NCBI GenBank assembly: GCA_034620365.1
Contig: JAQGEQ010000277.1
Span: 62,001 to 126,000 of the forward strand
Reading direction: 5' to 3'
Origin: Pegea sp. RAD2-039
Taxonomy: Eukaryota > Chordata > Thaliacea > Salpida > Salpidae
Length of the DNA: 64,000 nt
Part shown: in pieces, positions 12,901 through 28,100 of the stretch
Layout: the number at the start of each line of letters is the position of its first letter
How positions within the stretch are numbered: position 1 is the stretch's first letter
Program-made: the position numbers and the translations under genes
The notes under the pieces: model-generated
Seen by the model: the letters and a program-made list of their open reading frames with translations, nothing else
What the model was told of the DNA's origin: nothing
Database searches by the model: none

Positions 12901-15900
12901 CGATTACTAAAAACTTTTAATCAGTAAATTACCATTTAAGTTTTTTACTTCGATTAAAGAACCAACTTCGGCAGAAATTAATTCTTCAGTTGTCATTAAA
13001 TCGTTCTTTCAAACATTTCAAATTATTTAATAATTTTTATGATAAATCAGCAGTTGGAAAATATTTGAACATTTCAATCAATCAAAAAATAAATAAAAAT
13101 AAAATTTGAATTTGAATTTGAATGAAATTTTTGAAATAAAAGTGAAATAATTTAGACAACTAGGAAGCGATCATCACTTCTAATACTTATTGATGGATAC
13201 TTCTAACTTTTCTGTTTATCAAAAAGATCAACTTTATCAAGAATGATTTTGTAACTGAAGCATAGATATCTGAAACATTGAAAGATACGAACAAGCAATT
13301 TGCTCAAAAACATTTCCTGATAACTTAATATATGAAGGAAAGTTATTACATCACAACATATATATAGAACATATATACACTTTATCAATTATTAAATAAG
13401 ATTTGATAGTAGAACAGCTGTTGATAAACCATTTTTACAAATTGTTGTCGATATTGTTGGCTGAAAAGGTTAAACAACTATCCAATTTTTAGAGTAATAC
13501 TTAGAAATGAATGTTGTTAATCAAGTATGGTTTAATCAGAAAAATTATCAGGAAAATATCAAACTTTCGACGTATTTCTAAAATGTGATTTCAATCTAAT
13601 TTTCTGGTTTAGTTCAAAATTATGGAAATTGGTTTATATATATAAAGAAAGGTATCTTTTAAAAATTTAAAATTAAACATAAAAATGTAAAATACAATTT
13701 TAATGCAATTTGAATAAATAAGAAGAAAGCTTGAGGAATAAAACTTTTATTGTAAGTTTTATCATTAAAAAGTATTGGAAAAACCCAAATACTCATCTAC
13801 AAAACAAAAAAAGTTACTTTTAAATGTAATACTAAAGTTTAAAATTTCAGTTAAATTCTGTGCATCAACCTAAAAAATACAAATTGAAAAGTAGAAAAAC
13901 TAAAAAGAAAATAGTTTTAAAAATGTTTGTTATTTTTAAGAATTACTAAAATGTAGATTTTCAATTAAATTAAATGTTTTTTTTACAATTGAGAACTAAA
14001 TTACAATTCAAAGCATTTTAAAAACCTTTAAAATCAATGCCAGTGATTTTAACATTGCTAATACTATTTTCATGGTTTGAATAAAACACTGCAATTGAAG
14101 ATTTTGAATTTCTTTAATTAAATCAATCAAAAATTAATTTTAGTTACTAAAATATTTTCAAGACACAACAGTTTAAATTATTTCTTAAATTAAATCAAAT
14201 TTGACTTGTATCAAAGATACTAAAAAATACAAAATTTGTAGCAAAACTTATAATTAGAAATTTGATTAGAAAAGTTTTTATTTCATTATTTGCTGTAATT
14301 AACAAAATATAAGACTATTAGTTAGCTAGTTTTAACGGCAAATTGTTAACTTAACTCTTAGTTACTTAAAAATCTTGAATAAGTTTCTAAAGTGTAAAGT
14401 GACATTATTTAAAAGAATTTTGAAGAATTCTACTGAACTTTAAAACATTATTTCTTGATTTTTAATATTTTCAAATAACTTAAAAGAAACTTTTCAGGGA
14501 AAAAACAAAGAACAAAATTATTTCAAAAGTATTTCTTCAAAATAATAATTAAAACGATAAAAAAAGCATAAAATAAAAATAAGATAAATTCTAAGAAAAT
14601 ATTTTTATATTACTTTAATTAAAAAATGTTTTTAATGTCAAATGATTTTATTAAAAAGTTTATTAGATCTCCAAAGAAAAAAATAGAGAAAAGTAAAACT
14701 TATAAAAAATATAAAACGAAATTAGAATAAGAAAATAAATGTTATATGAAATTACACAAATTATATGAATGATTTTCAAAAATGAAAATTTCATAAATAA
14801 ATTTGCGATAAATGGAGAAAAATTTAATTTTTATATTTGCTTTTAATTAAAAAACTTTGTTTAATTAAAAATATTTTGATTTTTGATTCATGTAAAAAAT
14901 AAGTTTTAAATGAAACATGGTATAAAATGGTCGTTTTGTTTATTTACATTAATTATCGTTTTATGTTAAAACTAATATCGTTTGTCAAGCACAAATGATT
15001 TATGTTAATTTGTCTACAACATTATACGTTGTGTTTGTTCTGATAACAGATGATGTAACTCTTTTTAAAAATTGTTAAACTATTTAATTATCTAACATAC
15101 GTAGAACAAAATTTAATTATTGTTTGTTTCAATTAATTCGTCTCGCGAAATAGCTTTAGTGCTCAAGAAGAAAAGTATGTTTCTAACCTAACTACTAAAA
15201 ATGCCAAATGGAATATTTTAGTTATAAAATTATTTCATCTATTAATTGGTCTATAGCTTTGAGTTTTGAGAAAGAATGATTTTGAAAGATTCGTATCAAA
15301 AGTACGGATAAAATATTTCTGTTTGCGATGCGTTACTGCAAAAGCAATTTATTTGCTGGTCAACATTATATTAAAGTGTTGAAATAATCTGGCTACTTTA
15401 TGTGATTTATCCAAATAAGGAAATGAATTTGATGTCAAACTTTCATGGATTTACTAAAACTGCTTTCTACAAAAAAATTTAATTTCAAAAATTAGGTTTA
15501 AACAACATTTAAGCCTTAAAGCAAAACTCTAATAAATAACAGAATTTATTTCTTGCCATAATCATTGAAAATTTCGCAGATACCTTTATTAAGTTTGATT
15601 TTCTTAATCTGACAAATCTTCTCTTTTATCTTGACATCAACAGAAGATTGGATCAAACTGAATTATAGAAAAGGTTGAAAAACTTTCTTAAAAGTACAAG
15701 AAGTAACAAGATCAAGTTCAGTTTAATACAATTAAATTTCAGTAATCTTCATTGGATAAAGTTACTCGTATAGTCATTCATAAAACTTGAGTTTATGCTT
15801 TGCAAAAAAACTGTTTTTAAGGAGTTAAAAAAACGATTTTTTGTCAATTATTTTGCCTTAGTACAAAATTAAGTTTACAAAAAGTTTAGATTAAAAGAAA

Positions 15901-18900
15901 AAATGATTCAAAAAATCAATTGTTATCTGATAACTGATAGAAAATTTGAAGATTTTTAATTTGAAATTCATAAAAGTAACAAATAAATTTGAGAATTGGT
16001 AAAATATGAGCATTTAAGTAAAGTTCGATTTCACTGAATAAACTTTAAACTGTAAACTTGATCAAATTAAGCAATTGAACTAAGTTAAAAGCCTTTTCTC
16101 CTATAACTTTAAAAAAAAACTTTTCAATCGTCGTGGTTTTAACAAAAAAAAATTTACAAAACTTCCAAGCAGTTTGTATCCAAAATAAAAATGTCGCATT
16201 TTATTTCATTACTAACTGTAACATTACTAGATCATTTAGTAATAATTCTAGAAAATTTTAATCTTAAATCTAATTAATTAATTAAACTTGTTATATTCGT
16301 TTTATCCTAAGATGTCGGTTTTAAACAATCTAAATTTGTCTAAAAGATAGAACAATTTATTTATTTTATCAAAATTCTAGTCACTTTTTCAAATCAGTTA
16401 AAAACACAATTTGTTGAAAATAATTTTTTACAGTTTTTGTCCAATTAAATCAACAATTCCACTAAATTGCTCCAAATTGTAGTTTGAAGAAAAATCAGTT
16501 GAAAAATTTGACAAAAATCTTTTTATAATTTGTTAAAAAAATTTACAAATTGATAAATTTCTTAACAAATTTTATGGTTCAAATTTTTGATTAATTTCAA
16601 AAAATTTTTATTCATTTGGTTGAAAAAAGTTGATTATTAGAAGTAGAAAAATCGTGAAAAAATTTCCTATAACTTGTTTTAAGTTGTGTGTAAAACAAGA
16701 AAAAGGAATTGATTATGAAACAACCGCAAACAAATTAGAAGATCATATTTCAATGTCATTTCTACTCTTCAAGTAAAATCATTCCTGAAATTTCTCAATC
16801 TTCTATTTGTTTGAAAATATTCGATTTTTAAATTTTCTTTTTAATTTTTTTTTAGTTTTTAATAAATTAAATCTCCAAAAATATTTAATCTCAACTTTCA
16901 GTCGAATTTAATAATTTTTGAATAATATAAAAAAAATGTTCATATATAATATAATAATGATAAAAATAATCGAATCGAATTTAGTCAAAAAACTTTTGAT
17001 GAATAATAAACAACAAACTGTATATGTTTGATGACAACCTGTAAATCTGATTAAAGATATTTTGGTGTCGATTCTGCTCAAAAGAAATACATTTATTCTG
17101 AAGCTTTTATTTTTAAGAAAATATTTCTGACTAAAATCACTCAAAAAATTTGAAGTTTAATAAAACAAATTTGAAAAACATTTTTTTTGCCGATAAACTC
17201 ATCAAACTCTAAAACTTTAGATTTAAATAACTTTTCAATGAATAAATTGAAATGATTTACTTCTTAAACTGAATTTTGTTAATTAAAAACTACTTTTAAA
17301 AATTAGAATTTAATTTTGAAAAATTGTAAAATAAGTTTTAGATTTTATGATCGAAAGTCGAATTTTTACACCATTTAGTTTATTTTTAATCTAATAACTT
17401 AAACACAAATTGAATGAAATTTGCAAAGACTTGAATTTTACTTTTTAGCGGGAAAAGTCGAGTAATTTGTTCAAATGCCTTTCTGATGTTAAATTAAATC
17501 GACTTTAATTGACAAAATATTGGATGCCAATTAAATGCTTATGTAAGAAAACAGTAATAAAATAAGAGAAAGAAATAGTTTCGTCTTTTCATTCATTACC
17601 TACTTATTTCATGCAGTGTTTACAAACTATTTTTTTAATAATAATTTTAACTTGAAAATGAATTTGAGGAAAATATAGTTTAAAAATTAGTCCAAAAAAA
17701 TCTTTAAGTTTTATTATTTCTGAAAAACTTTTTGAATTGGTTAAAAGATTTTAACTTTTATTTTTTATGTTTAACAACATATTCAACTTTTAAAAACTTG
17801 TGTTCAGGTTATTGGAACATTTTGATGTTAATTTGAGCATTTATTCAATAAACAATTAATTTTTTCCGTTTTTTAAATATATAAAATTGGTCTGAACTTA
17901 AAAAATTAGTTCATTATTTTAAAGTTATGGAAAAATAAAATATTTTGAAATCTTTATTTTGTAGATCATGGAAATTTTCTTAAAAATTAATCTGATAAAT
18001 TAATCGAATTCGAATGTCTTTTTGGTTGAAACTCCAAATTCTTTTGTAAAAAGAACAATTAGTCATTGAGGTTTAAAAACATTTGTTTAAAAATAGATTA
18101 TTTTTGAAGAAGCAAATTAATTATTTCAGAATGAATAAAACTGATGTAGAAACTTTTAATTTTAGATTTCTTAAAATTTTTACTGTAATTTTCAGGTCAA
18201 CTAAAACGAAACTTTATTTGAATTCAAAAAAATTATGATTAAAAAATATTAAAAGGTAAATTTATTATTTTTTAATTCTTGAATTGAATGAATCAATTCA
18301 GTTGATAACAACTGTATTGCAGTATTACTAAATCTGTCTTTCATCAATTATATTTTTAAACTTCTTTCTTGACTTGCCTTAGCATGTAGAACATCAAATA
18401 ATACTTAAAATCGAAAAGTTGAAAATATTATTAAAAAAGAAATAAAATTTTACAACCATTTTAAGAGGATAAAAATTTTTTAAGATTACTGATATAGGTT
18501 AAGGAAATTGTGATTAAAAAGTAAAAGATCTCATAAAAATGTATTTGATGTTAGAAAGCAAACAATAAAGTATTTCAAACTTTAAGACTTTGTACTGTAA
18601 GATCTCTTTTAGTTTATTGTAGAACATTTGAAACTTAATTTTAAAAACCTTGAAAAGTTGGTCAAACAAAGTAAATAATTGCGAAATACTTTACGTTAAG
18701 TTTTCTTTAACTTTAAACTAGAAATATTTGATGAAGTTCAGAAATTGTTAAGATAAACCTTTCATAGAATTGATTCTTGTAGAAAACTTTTGTTTAAATC
18801 TTCTAATTTGCTTCAACTTTCTGTCTTTCTAATATTGCTGTAAAATTGTTAAGTTTGATCTTCTTTATAAAGGAATTAGCCTACATACACATAAACAATT

Positions 18901-20940
18901 TGTAAACACATTTTTAAGTAGTCTATTTTTAGTAAAAAACGTTTTTTGAACTTTTTATAGTCTGAATAAGTTCCAGTGTTAACCCTTCATGTTGACAAAA
19001 AGGTTTTTAATTTTAAAGTAAATAAAGAGTTAAAATAGAATCTCTGCTTTTGTGAATTGATATTGGTTTGAATTTAAAAACATCAAACTGTTTCTGATAC
19101 GATATATTTGCTACAAACTTATACAATTAGTATCAAATGATTTCTGAAAATTTTCCGTTTAAAATAAGATGACTGTTTAGTAATTTCAAAGGTTTTCACT
19201 AAAGATATCTACAAGTTTTTTATAAATCGAAATTTTCTTATTTTTGGTGAAGATAATTTCAACCCAACTTTCAACTTAATTCAATGTTTGCAGTTTTGGT
19301 TTTACAACAAACTTTGTTTCGAGTTGCTAGACAAGCTCACATAAAAACCCTATTTGCAGAGAAACATTCTTCAATTTACAATTTTTGGTTCACATGAACT
19401 CGAAGGAAATTTGTAAATTAGAGAAACTTAAGAAAGAGTCAGAAAGTTTGAACAATTTCAGAAAGTTTAATTTTTACTTAAAGACTAATTTAGATAAAAA
19501 TTTAGAAAAAAAATATCGAATAAAAAATTTTGCTTGTTTCACTTTCATTATATTATTTGATCTAAAATATCTCCTAAAAAGCTTTGTTTTTTGTAAATAA
19601 TTTTCTTTATTTTTCGTTTATTAAAAACTTAAAAACAGAAAAATTATTTCTTGATTCATAAAAACGAAACTCAGATTTTTCTGGGTTAATTTTCTTAATA
19701 TATAAAATCAAATTATTATTTTTTTTAATCATAAAATTGTATTAAACTTCTTTTTATCTTTCTGTAGTCATATTATTTGTTGCTATAAGAGCTATTTAAC
19801 TTGTTATCTGCAGCCATGTATTGAAAAAAATAAATAAAAATAACAAAATATTTAATGTTTATATTTGCTGGAAAAATTTGAGGAAAATTTTGAATTTTAT
19901 TTAAAGGATATTTCTCAAAAATCTTCTGAAATCATTTTTTCTTTAGTTTGTTAAATTTTCCGAAAATTTTAGTAATAATGATAATCTGTTTGTATTGTAG
20001 GAATTTACACAAAGTACTTTGTACTGTCTTACATGTTGATAAAATAATTTCGTTGTTTATTCAACTAAATTTGTTTTAAAGTCACATCCCAATTAAAATG
20101 GGTTTCAAGTCATAAGAATTCTTTAAATCATACTATAAAATGTTTTGAAAAATAATGTTTCAGTTTTAGACATAAACAAAAACACTTGTAAGTTTTGATA
20201 GTTTTGAAAACTGCAGAAATATTTTTATTGAAAATTTAATTAAAATTTTTAAGAAAATATTTACATTACTAGAATTACTAGAATTTTTTTCAGTTTGTTT
20301 TTTTTTTAACAAATTTTAAACAAAATTAAGATATTTATTTCAACTTTATCATTTATTAAGAAAATGAAAATTATTAAATAAATTATTTTTTTAAATGTAC
20401 TGAAAGCAAAATAGGATTGAATTAAACGATTGAAAAAATAAACAAATAAATTTTAATTAGCTCATAGCCAACACAAAATCAAACATCTGTTTCGACATCA
20501 GTACTACTATATCAGCCTCTTTAGAGTAAATAATCGCGTCACATCTGCGCGCTTGTCAATAGAATTATCATTTTCTACTTTCTGTTGCAAATTTGTCACA
20601 ATTTTGTTCACTTGTAAAATAGGTTTTGAAATAGATGAAATATATGATGATATTTTTGGTAGTTTAATGAATATCTTATAAGTTGAATAAAGCTACAAAG
20701 CAAAAAAAAAACAATAAAAAGAATAAACAAAAGAAGTAAAACTTTATAAGACAGAACGAACAGCTTAGTGTAAGTCGTTTGGTTGGCTGGCGAGTTAGTT
20801 CAACCTTAATTAGTTCTGCAGAGATATTTAACTGAGCAATCATTCAGACGAATCAGAAGCTGGCACATTTACTTGAAGCTATTCTGTCACGTAAATTCAT
20901 TTAATTAAACCGCTACAGTTCAGTTTTAGCTGAATGAAAT
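9999..20940. other. Long AT-rich intergenic region
   Basis: About 11 kb with no supportable gene on either strand. Frames such as 11723-11938 (+), 13388-13203 (-), 17144-16908 (-) and 19385-19600 (+) lack motifs and look like chance. The best of them, 11723-11845, includes a locally GC-richer stretch (GGYAANKENASF) but has no plausible partner exons. No tRNA or rRNA was recognised. Confidence 0.5.
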
Positions 20941-20950
20941 GTAATTTCAT

Positions 20951-20964
20951 GTTGCCATGGTTAC
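20951..20964 (+). promoter_or_regulatory. Candidate RFX X-box upstream of the GPCR gene
   Basis: GTTGCCATGGTTAC matches 13 of 14 positions of the DAF-19/RFX X-box consensus GTTNCCATRGNAAC. It lies about 1.2 kb upstream of the receptor start codon, in a locally GC-richer segment (20,750-21,100) that could be the promoter. Function is inferred from the motif only. Confidence 0.45.
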
Positions 20965-22140
20965 TCTGCAGAAACTTTTTTCATGAATAATGAGTCTCAA
21001 AGAACGTTGTGAAAAACTGTTGTCTTCGGACAATAGCTGAATGCAATTTATAGTTGCTTGATGGTTGGTTGGTTTTACCAATAACTTTTCATCAGTAATA
21101 TTTGAAACGTTTTAATATTCAATTTTGCAAAGTATTAAAAGCTTTAAAAGCTTAAATCAAGCCAACAGAGGAATTTAGAATATCAGTTTAATTGTTTGTA
21201 GTATAAAGGTGATCTAGATTTTGAAACTTGTACACTTGTCAATTAGGTTAGTAGTAAACTCAACTTTCAGCTCGATTCTATTGTCAGTATGATAAGGAAA
21301 AAAATCAGAATGCTTTTATTCTCATCATATTGATCTGATATGATGAATGAGAAAGATTTGATTGAGTTTTATTAATAAAAAATTGCTTAAGTCGTTAATT
21401 ACATTGTCTTCATTCAATAAAAAAGATTTTCGACAAATTATTTCCTTCAATTTCAACCCTTCGAAGCACGAAACTAAACTTAGAGAATTTAGTAAAGTGA
21501 GAGAGACAGAAGAATGTTGAGTTTTTTTTTTCTAAATTTCCAAGAAACAATTTTTAAATGTTGTTTATTAATAATGAACTTAGTAGTCGCATTTTAGAAG
21601 TTAAGGTCAAAATATTGAAGTTGTTTTTTCATGATATAAAGTCAAAGAAAGAAAGAAAGTTTAATGTTAGAGTAATTTGGAGTCTTCAAAAAAGTGAGCT
21701 ATTGCAGCTTTACAAGTAGAAGTTTCCATGTAAATTACTAAACCAGCAAAATATGTTTTAGTTACATTAAAATATTAATCAAAATTATGTTTGGAATTAT
21801 TTAATCAGAAAAGTTATGTTCTAAAAATGTTAATGGAAAGATATCTTGTAATTAAACATTCAAATACTGATTTCCTGTTTACTCAACTGACAATGAAAAT
21901 GATGATGAATTAGTGACCATGTTGTCATGTTGTAGATAAAACTACTTAAGATGAATTACTGAAGAAGGGGATTATAGAGTTTTTATCTTGAAAAATTCTT
22001 TTATTGTTCAAACGACAATAGCTAATAACAATAGATAAATAAATCATTAAAATATTCTTCAGTTAAATGCAGAGGGTTTTTAACATTTTTTCTTCTTTCT
22101 CAGTCTGCTTTTGAATAATTTTTGCAATTAGTTATTAAGC

Positions 22141-25100
22141 ATGTCAACTTCTACCAATCAACCAGCAGAAGACTTTTTAGATCTTACTACTGTTCTAGTA
22201 GAGAGTAAACTCAGCAACGTTGAAGACGAGCTTTCTTGGAAAACGATTTTGGCTTCTTGTTTCGTGATTGTCATGGTAATTTTAGGGATGGTTGGAAACG
22301 CTGTCATCATTATCTCTATCTTTAGAGACAAACGTCTTCATACGAGAGGAAACTTCCTAATCGGGTAATTATTATTTCTAAAAGTTGTTTGACAGAATTG
22401 CTGGTTTTATAACATTTGTAGAGATAACTTGAAACTTACTTATTTGTTTCTTTGACAACTAACTGAAAGACAAAACTCAAGTGTTGTATCGCTCTGTTTA
22501 AAATACAAAACATACCAAGGTAACTTATATCTAAACGTTATAAGACTTAATGATTAAATGATCATATAATAGATATTCACTCACAAGCTTTTACTATGGA
22601 TTTATTGTTAGCCTAAGATTAAATCATTTAAAGCTACTAGCTGCTTAACATCACAGTTTTAAACAAATTAAATTACAATATTTCAAAGACTTTAACATTT
22701 TATTCAAATTAAATGGTTTTATCATTTTGTTTCGAGCAATAAACTTCAAGCTTAACAGTAAAAATATGTTTCTAATTTCTTAATTATATAATTTAAAAAT
22801 TAAAAGCTTTATATTAAGTGTGATTTATTCCAAAAAGATGTATTAAAGATATTAACTTCTTTGGATCTATCATACAAGCTCTTACTATTCAAAAAATATA
22901 TCTTTTATCAATTTACAACAAAAATTGATTTCTTATCCAACTGTAAATAACATTTGGAAATTTATTCAGAAAAATTTAAATAAGTTTCATTTAACATTTT
23001 GCAATTATAAAATTTATTTGAAAAATCATAAAATATTTCAACACTTCAGTTTTTCTAGCAAAAATTTTAACTTACAAACCAATAACATCAATCTAAAGTT
23101 AGATTGGAATATTCATGTAACTTGACAAGACATAATATTTAGATTGTAAAAAAATTGGTTAAAAAAAAAACCTTAATAACCATGAAATATAATTCTGGAG
23201 AAAAGCAATTCTAAGTTCACATCAAAAATTATAAATCGAATCAACTAAAAAAACTTTACGGTGGTATTCAAAATTGGCAAAATATAGTTAGTATTTATTT
23301 GTGCTTCTAAATAACTGAAAACGAAAATTTATTGGTTATTGCCGTAATCCTCGCGGTACAAAATGTATATCTGTCATCACAGGCTGCCTCTAGGGTATTC
23401 ATTCTTCAATGAGATTGCAGCTTCGATATCACATGCGTTGAATAATGAGTTTGTTATCCTGTGTGGTGATTACACTTTCAGGAAATTGAAACACTAAATG
23501 CTCCAAACTAAGAAACCTGGGTCTGTTGGTAATTGATTTGCTAAATGTAAATGGATTCGATTTTTTAAAACATTCAGAAATAGCAGTAGTAGAAGTTTAA
23601 AGATTTAATAAATAGCTAATGAAGCTAATTCATGGGTTCAATTCATGGTGTTAACATTATAATCTGAGAAACGTCATCTATATTTAAAATATACATCTAG
23701 TTTGTTTTGTCTGAATTACCAAATAGCAACTTGACAAAGTTTATCAAATCTACTTTCGGATGTATTTCGGTTTAAAATATTTAAATAATTTGTTTTATTA
23801 TTCGACTGCAATTTGGGTAGATTCTATTTTGTATCTTTACCAATTTTCATTTGTTAATTTCAAACTGTTTATCGAAATATAATATTTGAAAATAATTGAA
23901 AATCATTTGTAAACTTTTAAATTAATCACAAAACCTTTCAATGAATAAAAACATAAAATTTAAAAAAGTTTTTAAGCTAACCACTTACAACATATTTGTT
24001 TATAAGTGAAAACTGAATAATTTCCAACAAAATAAAAACTGCAGAAAGTTGATAATTAAATAGAATTTTCAGTTTGAAATTTAGTTTGTGAAATATTCAG
24101 TTAAAGTCATTTCATTGATTTTTTTTATGCATTAAAAATTGTTAGCAATTTTCTGAGTGATTCTCACTTAGCTACTAAAATTTGTTTTTCAAAATGTTTT
24201 TAATGAGTAATAAAATTATTTACTTCTAAATGTCAAAACTATTTTCTACAAATAAGTCTTCATTTGTTTTGTAACTACAAAAATGTTACATCATCAGCGG
24301 TAAACACATCTTCTAGATTTTTCTCAGACTCATTTGATTTGGTTCTCGATAATATTAAATCGATTGTAAGTAAGAAAATCTAGCTTTTCTATTTATGGTG
24401 ATTCTGAAGACATTTTATCAATATGTTTTTTGCTTCTTTTCAAGTTTTCACAATTTAGTAGATTTATAACAAAATATGATTTTAATTTTGAAACTTTCTC
24501 TAAAGATAATAAATTTAATAATTCAATTCTTATTATAAACTCAAGTAAGTATTTTGGCTTTATTAAGTTGAAAGTAGCAAAATATTGATTTTCTAATTAG
24601 TTTATCTTTAAATTTTACATTTATGAAAATAAATGCAGAAGTCGTATTTGTTATTTTCAATTTAGTTTAAATAATCTTAAAAGAATTTTTGTTGGCTCTT
24701 TTTTCAACTTCTTTATTTTTGTCTTTGATCTTTTTACAAATAAAAAAAAATCTTTAAATTTATTTTTACTTTTAAACTATTTTTAATTAAATGAATTCTT
24801 ATTATCAAATTAGATTTTGTTAGAGATTTACTTAAACACAATTTACAAGAAATGTATTTACTCGTCTTCCAAAAAATCAAATTTCTTACATCTTTTTCTA
24901 AATAAAATTATTTTAATTTCTTAGCTTAAGACTTTTTACAAGAAGAATTTCGGAGACTTTTCAGTTTATTTTAATGATTAGGTTTCTTCATCATTATTAA
25001 TAATCAAAAATTTTACAACAAAATTTAAATAAGGAAATATATGATAGAAGAACGGTTTCGTCAAGTCAGATTTGATTTAATATCTGTTTTGTTTCTTCAA

Positions 25101-28100
25101 CAAAAGCGTCGAATAGAAGTCAAACTAATTTTCCTTTATGATTCCTAAAAGTGATTTTTTTAACATTTTTATTTTAAAAGTTAAAAACAAAAAGAATAAA
25201 AATTGGAATTTTATCATTTTAATCAATAAAATACTAATTTGGTTTTCTATTTAGTAAAAGTTTATGGATTTGTAAATGAAGTTATCTAAATGTTAATTTT
25301 TTCAATTTCATAATCAGGCAGTTTGTAAAAAACAGATGTAAACGACAGAGGTTTTTATGGATCAGGAATTCTTGAGTTTTATTAAATTTCACGAGAGTTT
25401 TAAATGCTGCAGAAGCAACACTTACTACTAAACGGTTGAAGATAATAATTAAATATTTACTTATCATGTTTACGTATTTACGAATACAAATCTTTACTTT
25501 TATATAAATATATCAAATATATTTTATTCCAACTAAAAACTATAGACTTTATCTTCAAATTATTATCAATATTATCAATTTTCATGTTGTTAATAATAAC
25601 AAAGTTAAAGTAGAAATAGTTAATACTAAAATATCAAATTGATTAGTTTTATTCAAAGGTTAATAAACTTCAAACTATTCGTGAATTAAATTTGTTATTC
25701 CAATTAAATCATTAAAATGTTAAACAAATAAAAGTAATTAGTTATAATTGAAACTTACCAATTATGATAATCTTATTTAATTAAACTAATCTGATACAAA
25801 ATGTATTTTCAGCTCATTGGCTGTTACAGACTTCTTGGTCTCTATGCTTGTGTGTCCATTCTTCGCTTGGATGACTTTAGATGATCAATGGTATTTTAAT
25901 ATGAAAAACTCTAATCATGATCCTGATGTAGCATGCAAGATATTTGCTGTAGTAGATGTTGCTTGTTGTACAGCTTCAATCTTACATCTGTGTGCAATTG
26001 CTCATGACCGGTGAGTTTCATGAAATTTTGTTCAGTTTATAGTGAAGTTAACATCATAATTGTCAATATTTTCAACAAAACTTTCTGATAAACTTAATTT
26101 TAAGCAACTTTTTTCGCTTCACTAAATGTGAATTCAGTTTGAAACTGAAGATTTCATTCAGAAAAGTCAGCTTCTTGATAAGGTTAATGACTGAACCTAT
26201 TTAATTTATAAATAATTTATTTTCAAATTAATATTGAGATGAAAGAGCTTTTTTTTTACATTTAACTTATATTTAAAAATTAAGAGTTTTGACTTTTACA
26301 AATATTTTGAAATCAAATGCTGAAAGCATTACTTAGAAAAAAAGATAAAAAAATTTTGAAATCATGTTTAAGTGGAAGATCAATTGGAAGATGATTAATT
26401 TGACTCATTCATCTTTTATTGAATTGATTGCTTTCAAGTTTTCTTTAAAGAATTTTAGGTTTTATCGATTATGTCAAAATTAGCTTGTAGTACAAGATAC
26501 ATCCCAAAAATTTACTCGATTTAAAAATATTGCTGTTTTTTTTAAACCTTTTTAATAAGTTTAATCTTTACCTGTACAAATTTTATTCTAAAAATAAGAA
26601 AAGTTGAAAAAGAGAAGTTTGTTGATTCATGTTGTCAGTTGACTTTTTAAAATTAAGTGTTTAAATAAAGATTTTTCCAGATAAAACTGCTTTTTATAGA
26701 AAGACTAAATTTAAAGATATAGAAAGAAGGAAAAATTATAAGAAACTTCAATTAGTTTAGAAAATGATTTAATAAAATAGTTTTGTTGATCTACAACATC
26801 TACAAATCAGTCAGACATCTTTTCATTAGTTGGTACTCTGAAATATTTTCAAATCAAATTTTACCGATGCAGAGAACTTTTCAACAAAATTTTCAAAAAA
26901 TGACAAAAACACATCAATATAAGCTGATACTCAAAATTAACTCACAACAAATAGTTTTGTTTGTTAATATCTTTGTAACTTTAGTAACTGGACCCTTTAT
27001 AATTGATTCTATGGAAAATATAAAACAAATTTGAATAATTTTTGTTATACATCCAGTTTTGACAACACGTTGTTTAGGAAGCAAATTGATCATTTTGTCA
27101 TAAAACGTTTTTACATTTAGAATATAAACAAATAATATTTTCCAAAATTGTTCATTTAAGAATATTAAGTTTAAAATAATGAAGGAAAATAAGCATTAGA
27201 AATTAGGACGAAATTAGGAAGATTGTTTTGAGTAATAATATTTTTATTTTTCTGACAATATTTAAAAATATTTTTTATCAGTTTTTGAATTTCACAATCT
27301 GCAAATGTATTAGAAACTAAATTTTGAAATGAAAACTTTTTCATATTTATTTACATCAGTTGAATAACATCAAGATCACATTACTGTTCAAATCAAAGTT
27401 TGAAAAAAAACTTCATTATAAGGAACTAAATACTTTCAAAATGATAAATTTTAATTCAAAGTACTCTAAAAGGTTTTCAAAGTATCAGTTATCAGTTAAG
27501 TGAAACCATTCGTTGACCATTTTAACAAAATCATTTTTCACTAAAACAAAAATAAGAATTGAAAACCGAAAAATCTGTAAAAAAAATTTTCTTTCATTTT
27601 AAACTGAAAAAGTTATTGAAAAAGTATTTTGGAAACTAACAGTTTGTATTTCATGGAATACTTTTAATAGAAATTGATTTTAAATTAGTTTAGAAATTCA
27701 TCAGATCAATTAGCAAATGAACAACTTTTGATTTTTAACTTCGGTAAAAAGCTGATTTTTCCAAGAATCGTTAATCTGAGTTTTAATCAAGTTTTGTTGA
27801 TAAACGAAATTTCTGAATAAACTTGTTGATTATTCTGTTGCAAATATGAATTGTGTGTTTGGAAACCTTTCAAACTTAATGGCATATATAGGTCGACATT
27901 ATGATAATAATCATATAATAATCATATAATAATCATAGCTGAATAACTTTTATTTTCAATTATTAGGAAAGAAAAATTTGCATAATTATTTTTTTTGAAT
28001 ACAAATTTTTCTAATAAATAAATCTAACTTCTTCAAAATTTGCCTATTTGTATTTCTTTTTGAAATGTTCTAAACCTATAAAAGTGGCTGAAAAAAAACG

